A DNA stretch of 64,000 bases from Pseudomonas fluorescens (GCF_040448305.1 NZ_CP148752.1:5619501-5683500), one strand, 5' to 3'. Positions 34,612-43,459 are shown, counted from the first letter of the stretch. Program-made: numbers and translations. Notes: a model not told the origin generated them from the sequence alone.

Positions 34612-34620
34612 ACAGCGTAC

Positions 34621-34649
34621 AAAAAACCGGGCAACCTCGCGGCCGCCCG
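34621..34649 (-). terminator. Terminator of phoH (minus strand)
   Basis: CGGGC (34628-34632) and GCCCG (34645-34649) form the stem. The A6 at 34621-34626 reads as T6 on the minus strand after the hairpin. It lies inside the segment bounded by the direct repeats, 15 bp beyond the phoH stop. Confidence 0.65.
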
Positions 34650-34652
34650 ATT

Positions 34653-34678
34653 TCGGTGGACAGTTACAAATGCGATTC
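34653..34678. repeat. Right direct repeat, overlapping the 3' end of phoH
   Basis: It matches 33763-33788 with two substitutions and covers the last four sense codons, the TAA (34664-34666) and 11 bases beyond it. It marks one boundary of the AT-rich insertion. Confidence 0.85.
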
Positions 34679-36058
34679 GGCGTATTCGGCCAGGATCGAG
34701 CGTGGTACCCCTTGCAGGGTGATGTGCACCCCGTTCGGGAAGTCCTTGAAGCGTTCAGTGAGGTAGGTCAGCCCGGAGCTGGTCGCGGACAGGTAAGGGG
34801 TATCGATCTGTGCGAGGTTACCCAGGCACACCACTTTGGAACCGGCGCCGGCACGGGTGATGATGGTTTTCATCTGGTGCGGCGTGAGGTTCTGGCATTC
34901 GTCGATCAAGATCAGGCTCTGCTGGAAGCTGCGGCCCCGGATGTAGTTGAGGGATTTGAACTGCAACGGCACTTTGCTGAGGATGTAGTCGACGCTGCCA
35001 TGGGTGCTTTCGTCATCCATGTGCAAGGCTTCGAGGTTGTCGGTGATGGCGCCCAGCCACGGCTCCATTTTTTCTGCCTCGGTGCCGGGCAGGAAGCCGA
35101 TTTCCTGGTCCAGGCCCTGCACGCTGCGGGTGGCGATGATGCGGCGATAACGTTTGCTGACCATGGTCTGCTCGATCGCAGCGGCCAGCGCCAGGATGGT
35201 TTTACCCGAACCCGCGGCACCCGACAGGTTGACCAGGTGGATGTCCGGATCGAGCAACGCGTACAACGCCAGGCTCTGATAGATATCACGCGGCTTGAGG
35301 CCCCAGGCTTCCTGGTGCAGCAGCGGTTCCTGGTGCAGGTCGAGGATCAGCAAGCGGTCCTCTTCGATCTCCTTGATCCAGCCGACGAAGCCCTGTTCAT
35401 CAATGATGAATTCGTTGATGTGCACCGCCGGCAGGTTGTCGATCAATTGCACCTGATGCCAGGTGCGGCCGTGGTCCTGACGGGTTTCGACCTTGCTCAC
35501 GCGGTCCCAGAAAGAGCCGGTCATGTTGTGGTAGCCGTTGGGCAGCAAGGACACGTCATCGACCAGTTGGTCGGTGCTGTAGTCCTCCGCCGCGATCCCG
35601 CAGGCGCGCGCCTTGAGGCGCATGTTGATGTCTTTGGTGACCAGCACCACGGGCTTCTTCGGGTCGCGCGCGTGCAGGTCGATCAGTTGATTGATGATTT
35701 TGTTGTCGTTCAGGTGCTCGGGCAGAATCAGGTTCGGCTCGGCATGCTTGCTCATCAGAATTGACAGCAAACCCTTGGGTCCGCTTTTGCCACGCTGGAT
35801 CGGCACACCCTGCTCGACATCCTCGGGTGAGGCATCGCCCAGAGTCTTGTCGATCAGGCGGATGGCCTGGCGGCATTCGGCGGCTACGCTGTGATGCCCG
35901 CTCTTGAGCTTGTCGAGTTCTTCAAGCACGGTCATCGGGATCGCGACGTGGTGTTCTTCGAAGTTAAGCAGCGCGTTTGGATCGTGAATCAATACGTTGG
36001 TATCGAGTACATAAAGGATTGGCTGGTTGGAAGAAGAGCTACGTCCGTGATCATCCAT
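34664..36058 (-). CDS. PhoH-family protein with N-terminal PIN domain (PhoH2)
   Basis: The 464-aa protein joins a PIN-type nuclease domain and a PhoH ATPase. The PIN part (about residues 12-150) has acidic residues in YVLDTNVLIHDPNALLNF, MTVLEELDKLK and VVLVTKDINMRLKA. The ATPase has Walker A LSGAAGSGKTILALAAA and Walker B SLILIDECQNLTPHQMKTIITRAGAGSKVVCLGN. PhoH2 proteins have been shown elsewhere to be ATP-dependent RNA-cleaving and unwinding enzymes. The same family lies next to moaC in P. aeruginosa. The 3' end carries the insertion boundary; the protein itself is intact. Confidence 0.94.
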   Translation of the reverse strand: MDDHGRSSSSNQPILYVLDTNVLIHDPNALLNFEEHHVAIPMTVLEELDKLKSGHHSVAAECRQAIRLIDKTLGDASPEDVEQGVPIQRGKSGPKGLLSILMSKHAEPNLILPEHLNDNKIINQLIDLHARDPKKPVVLVTKDINMRLKARACGIAAEDYSTDQLVDDVSLLPNGYHNMTGSFWDRVSKVETRQDHGRTWHQVQLIDNLPAVHINEFIIDEQGFVGWIKEIEEDRLLILDLHQEPLLHQEAWGLKPRDIYQSLALYALLDPDIHLVNLSGAAGSGKTILALAAAIEQTMVSKRYRRIIATRSVQGLDQEIGFLPGTEAEKMEPWLGAITDNLEALHMDDESTHGSVDYILSKVPLQFKSLNYIRGRSFQQSLILIDECQNLTPHQMKTIITRAGAGSKVVCLGNLAQIDTPYLSATSSGLTYLTERFKDFPNGVHITLQGVPRSILAEYAESHL

Positions 36059-36394
36059 ACTCGGTCACCTTTGTGGGAGCCATTCGACGCAATACCTTGA
36101 CGGTGCTGCGCCTCGAAGTGACTGCCGAATACACCTGCGGGGACTCAAGTGTTCTGCATACATGCGGGGTCTTGGAAGACGCCACCTGTGTTGCAGGTTT
36201 CGGCGGTCTGTCTTCGTAATACTCCAAAACGTGTGACAGAAAAAAGTACTTTGACGCTTTTTTGAAGTTTATTTTGCAGATTGACCAATAACACTTGGCG
36301 GACTGCCATCACCCGTTTAAAGTCGGAAGTCCACCTGCAACGAATCCCCTTCCAAAATTGCCAAAAACCCAATGTTTACGGGGTTTTGTCGTTT
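36059..36394. promoter_or_regulatory. 336-bp region upstream of phoH
   Basis: Both flanking genes are on the minus strand, so this holds the phoH promoter and the 3' end of the deacetylase-like gene. The stretch near 36220-36300 is AT-rich and suits a promoter. No repeat or RNA gene is seen. Confidence 0.45.
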
Positions 36395-37519
36395 TCAGCG
36401 AAACGCATCCTGGCAATCTTCCCAGCCGATCCCGACAGGCGCCGTTTGCGTAACCAGCCACGGCAACGCCGTTTTCACTGCATCCTGTTTCACATTGAAA
36501 TTGATCACTCCGTGCCGCCACAGCAGCATCAGGGTCAGCACCCGTTGTGCACTCGGGCTGCCCTTGAGTTTGCCGGCACCGTCCTGGGCATCGATGTCCC
36601 ACAACGCTACCTGCAGCCCCTGAGTCTTGAAGAAGCCTTCGGCATCGGAACGGCGCTGGCCATCGGGCGGACGGAACAGCGGCACGTAGTTCTCCGGCAG
36701 CTTGCTCTTGACCAGTTCGGCGCTGCGTCGCACCGAGTCCTGCCAGTCCTGCCAGTGGCTGTGGGAACGGAACTCCCAGCCCTGTAAGCCGATGCACTGG
36801 CTCGAGTAGGTCGCTTGCAGGTTACTCACCGAATGCTCGGCCAAACGCGCCTGGATGTCCTTGCCGAGGACGAAGAACGTCCCGCTCAGGTTCGACTTGC
36901 GCAGGTACTCGCTGACCCAGGCGGTGTTATCCGGCACGGCGTTGGCGGCGCTGTCGAAGGTCAGCAGAAACAGCCGGTCATGCATCCCGTCGCCGCTGCG
37001 CTCATAGTCGCCAAAATGATCGACTTCGCTGCTGGTTTGCGGGAACAGCGCGGCCTTGCGCAACTGTTCGTCCAGGTACTGGGTGTGGAACACACGGCTC
37101 GGCTCTGCCCACTTGATGTAGTAGCTGTCTGCGCCGACCTGGAACTTGGCGGCCTGTTCGCGCAAGGTGGGCAGGTCTTCGACCAGGAAACAGAAGGAGG
37201 CATCCTGGTCGCAGCTCTGTTGGGCGAAGTTGTAGTTGGCCAGCAGCCGTTGCCACATGCGCTGGCGAACCCGGTTGACCGACTCCAGATTGATCGTGCG
37301 CAGGCCCAGGCGCTGGGCCAGGGCGGGTTCATCCAGCGCCTCGCTGACCAACAGCACACTGGAAAACATGAGGATCTCGGCCCTGGACGCCACGTCAAAC
37401 AGCGTCGGGTTGCCGAGTTTTTCCGGCCAGGTGCTGCGATCGAGCGTCGCCACATCGCTTGGTGCCGCAATGGCGCCGAAGCTCAGTAGCCAGATCGAGA
37501 TGAGAAAAGCGATACGCAA
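36395..37519 (-). CDS. Polysaccharide-deacetylase-like secreted protein
   Basis: The 374-aa protein has a signal peptide (RIAFLISIWLLSFGAIA, cleavage before APSDV). Its C-terminal half resembles a NodB-type deacetylase. RLFLLTFDSAANAVPDNTAWVSEYLRKSNLSGTFFVLGKD is motif 1, GWEFRSHSHWQ with its His pair is motif 2, and LFRPPDGQRR is motif 3. In motif 1 the usual TFDD is TFDS, so the catalytic base or metal ligand may be missing. The N-terminal half (35-190) has no recognised domain but has a disulfide-prone pair (QQSCDQDASFCF). A TTG start at 37519 is chosen because GGAG precedes it and it gives a proper signal peptide; the frame extends to 37570. Confidence 0.75.
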   Translation of the reverse strand: MRIAFLISIWLLSFGAIAAPSDVATLDRSTWPEKLGNPTLFDVASRAEILMFSSVLLVSEALDEPALAQRLGLRTINLESVNRVRQRMWQRLLANYNFAQQSCDQDASFCFLVEDLPTLREQAAKFQVGADSYYIKWAEPSRVFHTQYLDEQLRKAALFPQTSSEVDHFGDYERSGDGMHDRLFLLTFDSAANAVPDNTAWVSEYLRKSNLSGTFFVLGKDIQARLAEHSVSNLQATYSSQCIGLQGWEFRSHSHWQDWQDSVRRSAELVKSKLPENYVPLFRPPDGQRRSDAEGFFKTQGLQVALWDIDAQDGAGKLKGSPSAQRVLTLMLLWRHGVINFNVKQDAVKTALPWLVTQTAPVGIGWEDCQDAFR

Positions 37520-37594
37520 TGGGATGTCTCCATAACAAAACCCGCGCGGCACTATAGCTGATCCAGACACACCTCCTGCAGCAACACAGCCCCT

Positions 37595-37677
37595 TGTAGG
37601 AGCGAGCCTGCTCGCGATGGAGTGTCAGGCACCGCTGTGTCGACTGACACACCATCGCGAGCAGGCTCGCTCCTACA
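37595..37677. repeat. REPIN upstream of yaaA
   Basis: REP 37595-37617 (TGTAGGAGCGAGCC variant) and inverted REP 37655-37677 surround about 37 bp. It lies between the divergent deacetylase-like gene and yaaA. Confidence 0.92.
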
Positions 37678-37768
37678 GAGGCCACCACTGATCACCTATG
37701 ACCCTGGTAGCTGGAGTCAACGCCGACAACCCCCTAGAATCGCCGCCACGATTAAAGGAGACGACTTC

Positions 37769-38548
37769 ATGCTGATGGTGATTTCACCCGCCAAGACCCT
37801 CGACTATGAAACACCGCCGGCGACCCAGCGCTTCACCCAGCCGCAGTACCTCGACCACTCCCAGGAGTTGATCCTGCAATTGCGCGAGCTGACGCCCGCG
37901 CAAATCAGCGAGTTGATGCACGTCTCCGACAAGATCGGCGGGCTCAACGCCGCGCGTTTCGGCAGCTGGACGCCCGCGTTCACCCCGGAAAACGCCAAGC
38001 AGGCGCTGCTGGCCTTCAAGGGCGATGTGTACACCGGCATGAATGCGCAAACCCTCAGCGAAGCCGATTTCGATTACGCCCAAAAACACCTGCGCATGCT
38101 CTCCGGCCTCTATGGCCTGCTGCGCCCGCTGGATCTGATGCAACCCTACCGCCTGGAAATGGGCACTAAGCTGGCCAACGCCCGGGGCAAGGATTTGTAT
38201 GCCTTCTGGGGCACGCGCATCAGCGAATGGCTGAACGAAGCCCTGGTCGATCAAGGCGATGACGTGCTGCTCAACCTGGCGTCCAACGAGTACTTCTCGG
38301 CGGTCAAGCGCAACGCCTTGAACGCGCGCATCATCAATACCGAATTCAAGGACCTGAAGAACGGCCAGTACAAGATCATCAGCTTCTACGCGAAAAAGGC
38401 CCGCGGCTTGATGAGCCGCTTCGTCATCGAAGAACGCATCAACGACCCGGCCACCCTCAAGCAGTTCGACGTTCAAGGCTATCGCTACAGCGCCGAACAA
38501 TCCAAACCGGACAATCTGGTGTTTCTGCGCGATCACGCACCAGAGTGA
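37769..38548 (+). CDS. yaaA: Peroxide stress protein YaaA
   Basis: The 259-aa protein is a full-length YaaA/DUF328 member, starting MLMVISPAKTLDYETPP. It contains SDKIGGLNAARF, ALLAFKGDVYTGM, LRMLSGLYGLLRPLDLMQPYRLEMGTKL and FYAKKARGLMSRF. In E. coli YaaA lowers free iron during hydrogen peroxide stress, protecting DNA and proteins. ATG 37769 follows AAAGGAG. The longer frame runs back through the REPIN. Confidence 0.95.
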   Translation: MLMVISPAKTLDYETPPATQRFTQPQYLDHSQELILQLRELTPAQISELMHVSDKIGGLNAARFGSWTPAFTPENAKQALLAFKGDVYTGMNAQTLSEADFDYAQKHLRMLSGLYGLLRPLDLMQPYRLEMGTKLANARGKDLYAFWGTRISEWLNEALVDQGDDVLLNLASNEYFSAVKRNALNARIINTEFKDLKNGQYKIISFYAKKARGLMSRFVIEERINDPATLKQFDVQGYRYSAEQSKPDNLVFLRDHAPE

Positions 38549-38555
38549 TGCATCC

Positions 38556-38593
38556 GGTCGGCGCACGACCTCCACAACCCTCGTGCGCCGACC
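38556..38593. repeat. 13-bp stem-loop after yaaA
   Basis: GGTCGGCGCACGA (38556-38568) pairs perfectly with TCGTGCGCCGACC (38581-38593) around 12 bases. No T run follows, so the terminator role is likely but not complete. It starts 8 bp after the yaaA stop. Confidence 0.75.
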
Positions 38594-38859
38594 CTTGATT
38601 CACTTCAGCCTTCCCCGCCTTTTCGCCATATTTATGGCGCCAAAAATTCATCACCCGATTTTCTAACTTTAGTTTCACTCGACTTCGAACATTTTTTTGC
38701 GTAGTGGCACTGACTTTTTTTAACAGTAGTGGCAAAAAAATATCCCGCCCAATGATCCGCCTATATATAAAGGGCGAAACGGCAAGTGCTATCAATTTGA
38801 GAGCAGTGCCATCTTTCTCAATATTTCAAGAAATTTCAGATTTGACGATGAGCGGACTG

Positions 38860-38886
38860 GAACTATGTCCAAACGCGCCGCTCATA
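38860..38886 (+). promoter_or_regulatory. Candidate AlgU (sigma-22) promoter of algD
   Basis: GAACTA, 16 bases, then TCATA resembles the AlgU pattern GAACTT-N16/17-TCtgA. Transcription from here would give a leader of roughly 455 bases before algD. The -10 is imperfect, so this is a candidate only. Confidence 0.5.
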
Positions 38887-39015
38887 CCACCGGTAACGAT
38901 TCTCGCCGAACGTGTACGAGATAACTTACGCCGATAAGCGATTCATGTAGCGAAGTTGTAACACTCACCTGATCGCCGATTTGGACAACACCAGACTGAC
39001 AGGAGATAACGCAAT

Positions 39016-39054
39016 ATGACTATCCCCTACAAGGCCACGACAGCGCCCCTATAA
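39016..39054 (+). CDS. Possible 12-residue leader peptide upstream of algD
   Basis: ATG-ACT-ATC... to TAA reads MTIPYKATTAPL. AGGAG sits 11 bases before the ATG, a good ribosome-binding site at a slightly long spacing. It lies inside the inferred algD leader, 297 bp before algD. No known family. It may be chance, but the start signal is better than that of several real genes here. Confidence 0.3.
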   Translation: MTIPYKATTAPL

Positions 39055-39350
39055 ACGTGCTCACCCGAGCACCAAACCGCTTGATCCACGGGCTTTCGGC
39101 CTGACATCAAGCGTGCAAGGCCGTTGCACCTGCATCTTTCTGAAAGGAGGATCGGCTGCATAACAGGGCAAATCATAACAACAAGGCCTAGTTGCGCACA
39201 CCTTGAGTGCATTTATTTAGACACTCGTAACTTATATGCCAGCACACGGCATTGTTGCGCCTGTAAGGCACACTTGCGAGTGCACTAAAACACGCTGAAC
39301 ACCATTAACTCCGGCCATCTAATGGCTTGATCAATACAGAGGTAATTGCG

Positions 39351-40667
39351 ATGCGCATCAGCATTTTTGGTTTGGGTTACGTCGGCGCAGTATGTGCCGG
39401 TTGCCTGTCTGCACGGGGCCATGACGTCGTTGGCGTCGATGTGGCCAAAGACAAGATCGATATGATCAATGCCGGCAAATCGCCGATCGTTGAACCAGGC
39501 CTGGGCGAACTTCTGGCACAGGGCATCCAGACCGGTCGTCTGCGTGGCACCACCAACTTCGCCGAGGCGATTCGCGACACCGACCTGTCGATGATCTGCG
39601 TGGGCACGCCGAGCAAGAAGAACGGCGACCTGGAGCTGAACTACATCGAGGCAGTGTGCCGCGAAATCGGTTTTGTCCTGCGTGACAAGACCACCCGCCA
39701 CACCATCGTCGTGCGCAGCACCGTGCTGCCGGGTACCGTGGCCAACGTGGTCATCCCGATTCTCGAAGACTGCTCCGGCAAGAAAGCCGGCGTTGATTTC
39801 GGCGTGGCCGTGAACCCTGAGTTCCTGCGCGAAAGCACCGCCATCGCCGACTACGACCAGCCGCCAATGACCGTCATCGGCGAATTCGACAAGGCGTCCG
39901 GCGACGTTCTGCAATCGCTGTACGAAGAGCTCGACGCACCGATCATCCGCAAGGACATCGCGGTCGCCGAGATGATCAAGTACACCTGCAACGTGTGGCA
40001 CGCCACCAAGGTCACCTTCGCCAACGAAATCGGCAACATCGCCAAGGCGGTCGGCGTCGACGGTCGCGAAGTGATGGACGTGGTCTGCCAGGACAAGACC
40101 CTCAACCTGTCCCAGTACTACATGCGCCCAGGCTTCGCTTTCGGCGGCTCTTGCCTGCCAAAAGACGTGCGTGCCCTGACCTACCGCGCCGGTTCCCTGG
40201 ACGTGGAAGCCCCGTTGCTCAACTCGCTGATGCGCAGCAACGAATCCCAGGTGCAGAACGCTTTCGACATCGTTTCCAGCCACGACAAACGCAAAGTCGC
40301 CCTGCTGGGCTTGAGCTTCAAGGCCGGCACCGACGACCTGCGCGAAAGCCCGCTGGTTGACCTGGCGGAAATGCTGATCGGCAAGGGTTACGACCTGAGC
40401 ATCTACGACAGCAACGTCGAGTACGCCCGCGTTCACGGTGCCAACAAGGACTACATCGAGTCGAAGATCCCTCACGTCTCGTCCTTGCTCAACTCCGATT
40501 TCGACGCGGTGATCAACAACTCCGACGTGATCATCCTCGGCAACCGTGACGAGAAATTCCGCGCCCTGGTGCAGGACGTCCCACACGGCAAGCAGGTGAT
40601 CGACCTGGTTGGTTTCATGTCCAAGGCCACCAGCACGAATAGCCGGGCCGAAGGTATCTGCTGGTAA
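39351..40667 (+). CDS. algD: GDP-mannose 6-dehydrogenase
   Basis: The 438-aa enzyme oxidises GDP-mannose to GDP-mannuronate with two NAD, the committed step of alginate synthesis. It has the Rossmann start MRISIFGLGYVGAVCAGCLSARGHDVVGVD, the NPEFLRESTAI block and the catalytic cysteine in FGGSCLPKDVRAL (residue 268). The C-terminal NAD-domain follows (VALLGLSFKAGTDDLRESP). ATG 39351 follows GAGG; the frame from 39327 is not used by the family. It is the first gene of the operon and is followed by a long palindrome before alg8. Confidence 0.98.
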   Translation: MRISIFGLGYVGAVCAGCLSARGHDVVGVDVAKDKIDMINAGKSPIVEPGLGELLAQGIQTGRLRGTTNFAEAIRDTDLSMICVGTPSKKNGDLELNYIEAVCREIGFVLRDKTTRHTIVVRSTVLPGTVANVVIPILEDCSGKKAGVDFGVAVNPEFLRESTAIADYDQPPMTVIGEFDKASGDVLQSLYEELDAPIIRKDIAVAEMIKYTCNVWHATKVTFANEIGNIAKAVGVDGREVMDVVCQDKTLNLSQYYMRPGFAFGGSCLPKDVRALTYRAGSLDVEAPLLNSLMRSNESQVQNAFDIVSSHDKRKVALLGLSFKAGTDDLRESPLVDLAEMLIGKGYDLSIYDSNVEYARVHGANKDYIESKIPHVSSLLNSDFDAVINNSDVIILGNRDEKFRALVQDVPHGKQVIDLVGFMSKATSTNSRAEGICW

Positions 40668-40674
40668 AGCAGCC

Positions 40675-40740
40675 GCAAGCTTCAAGCTCCAAGCCGCAAG
40701 TTCAAAGCTCCTCGCTTGGGGCTTGAAGCTTGGGGCTTGC
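40675..40740. repeat. Long palindrome between algD and alg8
   Basis: Arms 40675-40700 (GCAAGCTTCAAGCTCC...) and 40715-40740 (...GAAGCTTGGGGCTTGC) are complementary at 22 of 26 positions, loop 14 bases. The AAGCTTCAAGC-type repeat differs from the REPs elsewhere in the window and has no T run. It could protect or process the algD part of the transcript. Confidence 0.85.
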
Positions 40741-40762
40741 AACTGACTTTAGGATTCCGATT

Positions 40763-42244
40763 ATGCACAGGCTAAAGCACGGCCTACTCCAGGCCGCCGG
40801 TTGGCTGTTCTACCTGAGTTTACTGATGGGCCTCGCCATGGCGTTGCCCGTGTCCACGTTCGACTCCGAGTCGAAGGACTTCATTTTCCTGATCGGTATC
40901 GTCGGTATCTGGCGCTACTCGATGGGTGCCACGCACTTTGTGCGCGGCATGATTTTTCTGTACATCGTCTACCCGTACCTGCGGCGCAAAGTGCGCAAGC
41001 TGGGCAAAGCGGCTGACCCGTCCCACGTGTTCCTGATGGTCACCAGCTTCCGCATCGATGCCCTGACCACCGCGCAGGTCTACAGCTCGGTGATCCGCGA
41101 AGCCATCGACTGCGGCCTGCCGACCACCGTGGTTTGCTCCATCGTGGAAATGTCCGATGAGCTGCTGGTCAAAAGCCTGTGGAACCGGATGAACCCGCCG
41201 TCCCGGGTGAAGCTCGACTTCGTGCGCATTCCCGGCACCGGCAAGCGCGATGGCCTGGCCTACGGCTTCCGCGCCATCTCCCGACACCTGCCGGATGACC
41301 GCGCCGTGGTGGCCGTGATCGATGGCGACACCGTGCTCGGCGAAGGCGTGGTGCGCAAGACCGTGCCGTGGTTCCAGCTGTTCGGCAACGTCGGCGGCCT
41401 GACCACCAACGAGTTCTGCGAAGTGCGCGGCGGCTACATCATGAGCGAATGGCACAAGCTGCGTTTCGCCCAGCGTCACATCAACATGTGCTCGATGGCC
41501 CTGTCCAAGCGCGTGCTGACCATGACCGGGCGGATGTCGGTGTTCCGTGCCACCGTGGTCACCAACCCGGAATTCATCGCCGACGTGGAGAGCGACTCGC
41601 TGCAACACTGGCGCCTGGGTCGTTTCAAGTTCCTTACCGGCGACGACAAGTCGAGCTGGTTCAGCCTGATGCGTCTGGGCTACGACACCTTCTACGTGCC
41701 CGACGCCGCGATCAACACCGTCGAGCACCCGCCGGAAAAGAGCTTCATCAAGGCCAGTCGCAAGCTGATGTTCCGCTGGTACGGCAACAACCTGCGGCAG
41801 AACTCCCGCGCCCTGGGCCTGGGGATCAAACGCCTCGGTGCGTTCACTTCGGTGGTGCTGTTCGACCAGCGCGTGTCGATGTGGACCTCCCTGCTGGGTC
41901 TGACCGTGGCGTTGATCGCCAGCTTCAAATACGGCACCGCGTTCATCCTGGTGTACCTGCTGTGGATCGGCATCACCCGGTTCATCTTGACCTTGTTGCT
42001 GTCGTGCTCCGGACACCGGATCGGTCCGGCCTACCCGGCGATTCTCTATTACAACCAGATCGTCGGCGCGCTGGTGAAGATCTACGTGTTCTTCCGCCTC
42101 GACCAACAGTCCTGGACTCGCCAACCCACGTCTCTGACCCGTGATCTCGCCAGCTTTCAACGTTGGTTCAACACCTGGTCGTCTCGGACCATGACCTTCT
42201 CTGCCGGCAGCATTTTTGTCGCCGTGCTGCTGTTGATGGTCTGA
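40763..42244 (+). CDS. alg8: Alginate polymerase, glycosyltransferase family 2
   Basis: The 493-aa inner-membrane protein polymerises mannuronate from GDP-mannuronate. Hydrophobic segments lie at the N-terminus (WLFYLSLLMGLAMALPVSTF and following) and C-terminus. The cytoplasmic GT domain shows VVAVIDGDTVLGEG (DxD-type), VESDSLQHWRLGRFKFLTGDDKSSW (TGDD) and RKLMFRWYGNNLRQN (QxxRW-like). Start ATG 40763 follows AGGA. It works with Alg44 as c-di-GMP receptor. The same genes sit in this order in all characterised alginate operons. Confidence 0.98.
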   Translation: MHRLKHGLLQAAGWLFYLSLLMGLAMALPVSTFDSESKDFIFLIGIVGIWRYSMGATHFVRGMIFLYIVYPYLRRKVRKLGKAADPSHVFLMVTSFRIDALTTAQVYSSVIREAIDCGLPTTVVCSIVEMSDELLVKSLWNRMNPPSRVKLDFVRIPGTGKRDGLAYGFRAISRHLPDDRAVVAVIDGDTVLGEGVVRKTVPWFQLFGNVGGLTTNEFCEVRGGYIMSEWHKLRFAQRHINMCSMALSKRVLTMTGRMSVFRATVVTNPEFIADVESDSLQHWRLGRFKFLTGDDKSSWFSLMRLGYDTFYVPDAAINTVEHPPEKSFIKASRKLMFRWYGNNLRQNSRALGLGIKRLGAFTSVVLFDQRVSMWTSLLGLTVALIASFKYGTAFILVYLLWIGITRFILTLLLSCSGHRIGPAYPAILYYNQIVGALVKIYVFFRLDQQSWTRQPTSLTRDLASFQRWFNTWSSRTMTFSAGSIFVAVLLLMV

Positions 42245-42280
42245 CCGAACTCGCCTGAATTAACTAGGAAAACGCCCCCT

Positions 42281-43450
42281 ATGAATACCGCCGTCAACGC
42301 CAACGTAGTGCACGAATCCGAAGCCCAGCGCCAACACGCCCGAGTGAAAATCCCGGCCAAGTTGCGTTTCTTCGGCCCTGACCGGACGCCGGTCGAAGCC
42401 CGGGTGATCGACCTGTCCGCCGGTGGCCTGGCGTTCAACGCCGGTCAATTGCCACTGAAGATCGGTGACGTGTACAAGGCCCGCCTGCAATTCCTGATCG
42501 ACAACCTCGGCCTGGCCATGGACGTCGAGTTGCAGGTCCGCTCCTTCGACCGCGAGACCGGACGCGCCGGCTGCCAGTTCCAGAACCTGGAACCACGGGA
42601 CATCTCGACCCTGCGCCACCTGATCACTTCGCACCTGGCTGGCGACATCGTCAGCGTGGGTGAAATGCTGGCGACCCTGCAGCGCGACAACTTCACCAAG
42701 GCGCGCAAGATGAAGGACGGCGGCCACGGCATGACCGCGTTCGGCCGCATGAAAGCCGTGACCTTCAGCCTGGGGGTCTTCGTTGTCGGCGTGGCCGCGT
42801 TCGGTTTTATTTTCAAATCGGTGTACGGCATGTACTTCGTCAGCCACGCCCAGGCCGGTCTGGTCAGCGTGCCGGGCGTGAACATCACCATGCCCCGCGA
42901 CGGCACCGTGCAGAGCCTGGTGAAAGCCGACGGCGTGGCCACCAAGGGCGCACCGCTGGCGACCTTCAGCACCAGCATGCTCGACGTACTCAAGGGCCAT
43001 CTGGACGAAGACCAACTGCAACCGGCCAAGGTTGCAGAACTGTTCGGCAAGCAGATGACCGGCACCCTGACCTCGCCTTGCGACTGCACCGTGGCCCAGC
43101 AAATGGTCGCCAACGGTCAGTACGCCAGCAAGGGCGACGTGATCTTCCAACTGGTCCCGCGGGGCAGCGAAGCCAATGTTGAAGCGCGCTTCTCCTATCG
43201 CCAGTTCGGCGACGTGCGCCCGGGTACTTCGGTGCGCTTCCAGATCGCCGGCGAGGACAAGAGCCGCGCCGGCAAGATCGTCAGCAGCACCAGCCTGAAA
43301 AGCGCCGACCTGTCTTCGGACATCCGCGTGCTGATCCAGCCGGACGAATCCCTGGACAGCTCCCTCGCCGGCCGCCCGGTGGAAGTGAACAGCGACCGTG
43401 GCCCGAACCTGAACTGGCTGATCGACAAAGCCATGGCTGTCGGTCTTTAA
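42281..43450 (+). CDS. alg44: Alginate co-polymerase with PilZ c-di-GMP domain
   Basis: The 389-aa protein has a cytoplasmic N-terminal PilZ domain (QRQHARVKIPAKLRF with the two Arg of RxxxR, and DLSAGGLAF, the D/NxSxxG motif) that binds c-di-GMP. One transmembrane segment follows (about residues 160-185, FSLGVFVVGVAAFGFIF). A periplasmic HlyD-like barrel-sandwich domain (GTVQSLVKADGVATKGAPLATF) completes it. c-di-GMP binding is needed for alginate polymerisation in the family. It starts 36 bp after alg8. algK begins 9 bp after its stop. Confidence 0.98.
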   Translation: MNTAVNANVVHESEAQRQHARVKIPAKLRFFGPDRTPVEARVIDLSAGGLAFNAGQLPLKIGDVYKARLQFLIDNLGLAMDVELQVRSFDRETGRAGCQFQNLEPRDISTLRHLITSHLAGDIVSVGEMLATLQRDNFTKARKMKDGGHGMTAFGRMKAVTFSLGVFVVGVAAFGFIFKSVYGMYFVSHAQAGLVSVPGVNITMPRDGTVQSLVKADGVATKGAPLATFSTSMLDVLKGHLDEDQLQPAKVAELFGKQMTGTLTSPCDCTVAQQMVANGQYASKGDVIFQLVPRGSEANVEARFSYRQFGDVRPGTSVRFQIAGEDKSRAGKIVSSTSLKSADLSSDIRVLIQPDESLDSSLAGRPVEVNSDRGPNLNWLIDKAMAVGL

Positions 43451-43459
43451 GTCGAGGAC

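Larger units (their letters stand above)
38594..39350. promoter_or_regulatory. Long AT-rich leader and promoter region of the alginate operon
   Basis: About 750 bp with no full gene, AT-richer than the flanks. In P. aeruginosa the algD promoter drives a leader of several hundred bases and is bound by AlgU-RNA polymerase, AlgR, AmrZ and others; the length here fits. An AlgU-like site is at 38860-38886 and a short open frame with a good ribosome-binding site is at 39016-39054. The open frame 38704-38937 has no features supporting it. Confidence 0.7.

Noticed and set aside
33789..34652. Integrase or transposase in the AT-rich insertion
   Set aside because: All frames checked; only the HIT-like gene is of reasonable length, so the means of insertion is unknown.
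38704..38937. 77-aa open frame in the algD leader region
   Set aside because: No ribosome-binding site, no family features, and it overlaps the AlgU-like promoter. The short frame at 39016 was kept only because of its start signal.
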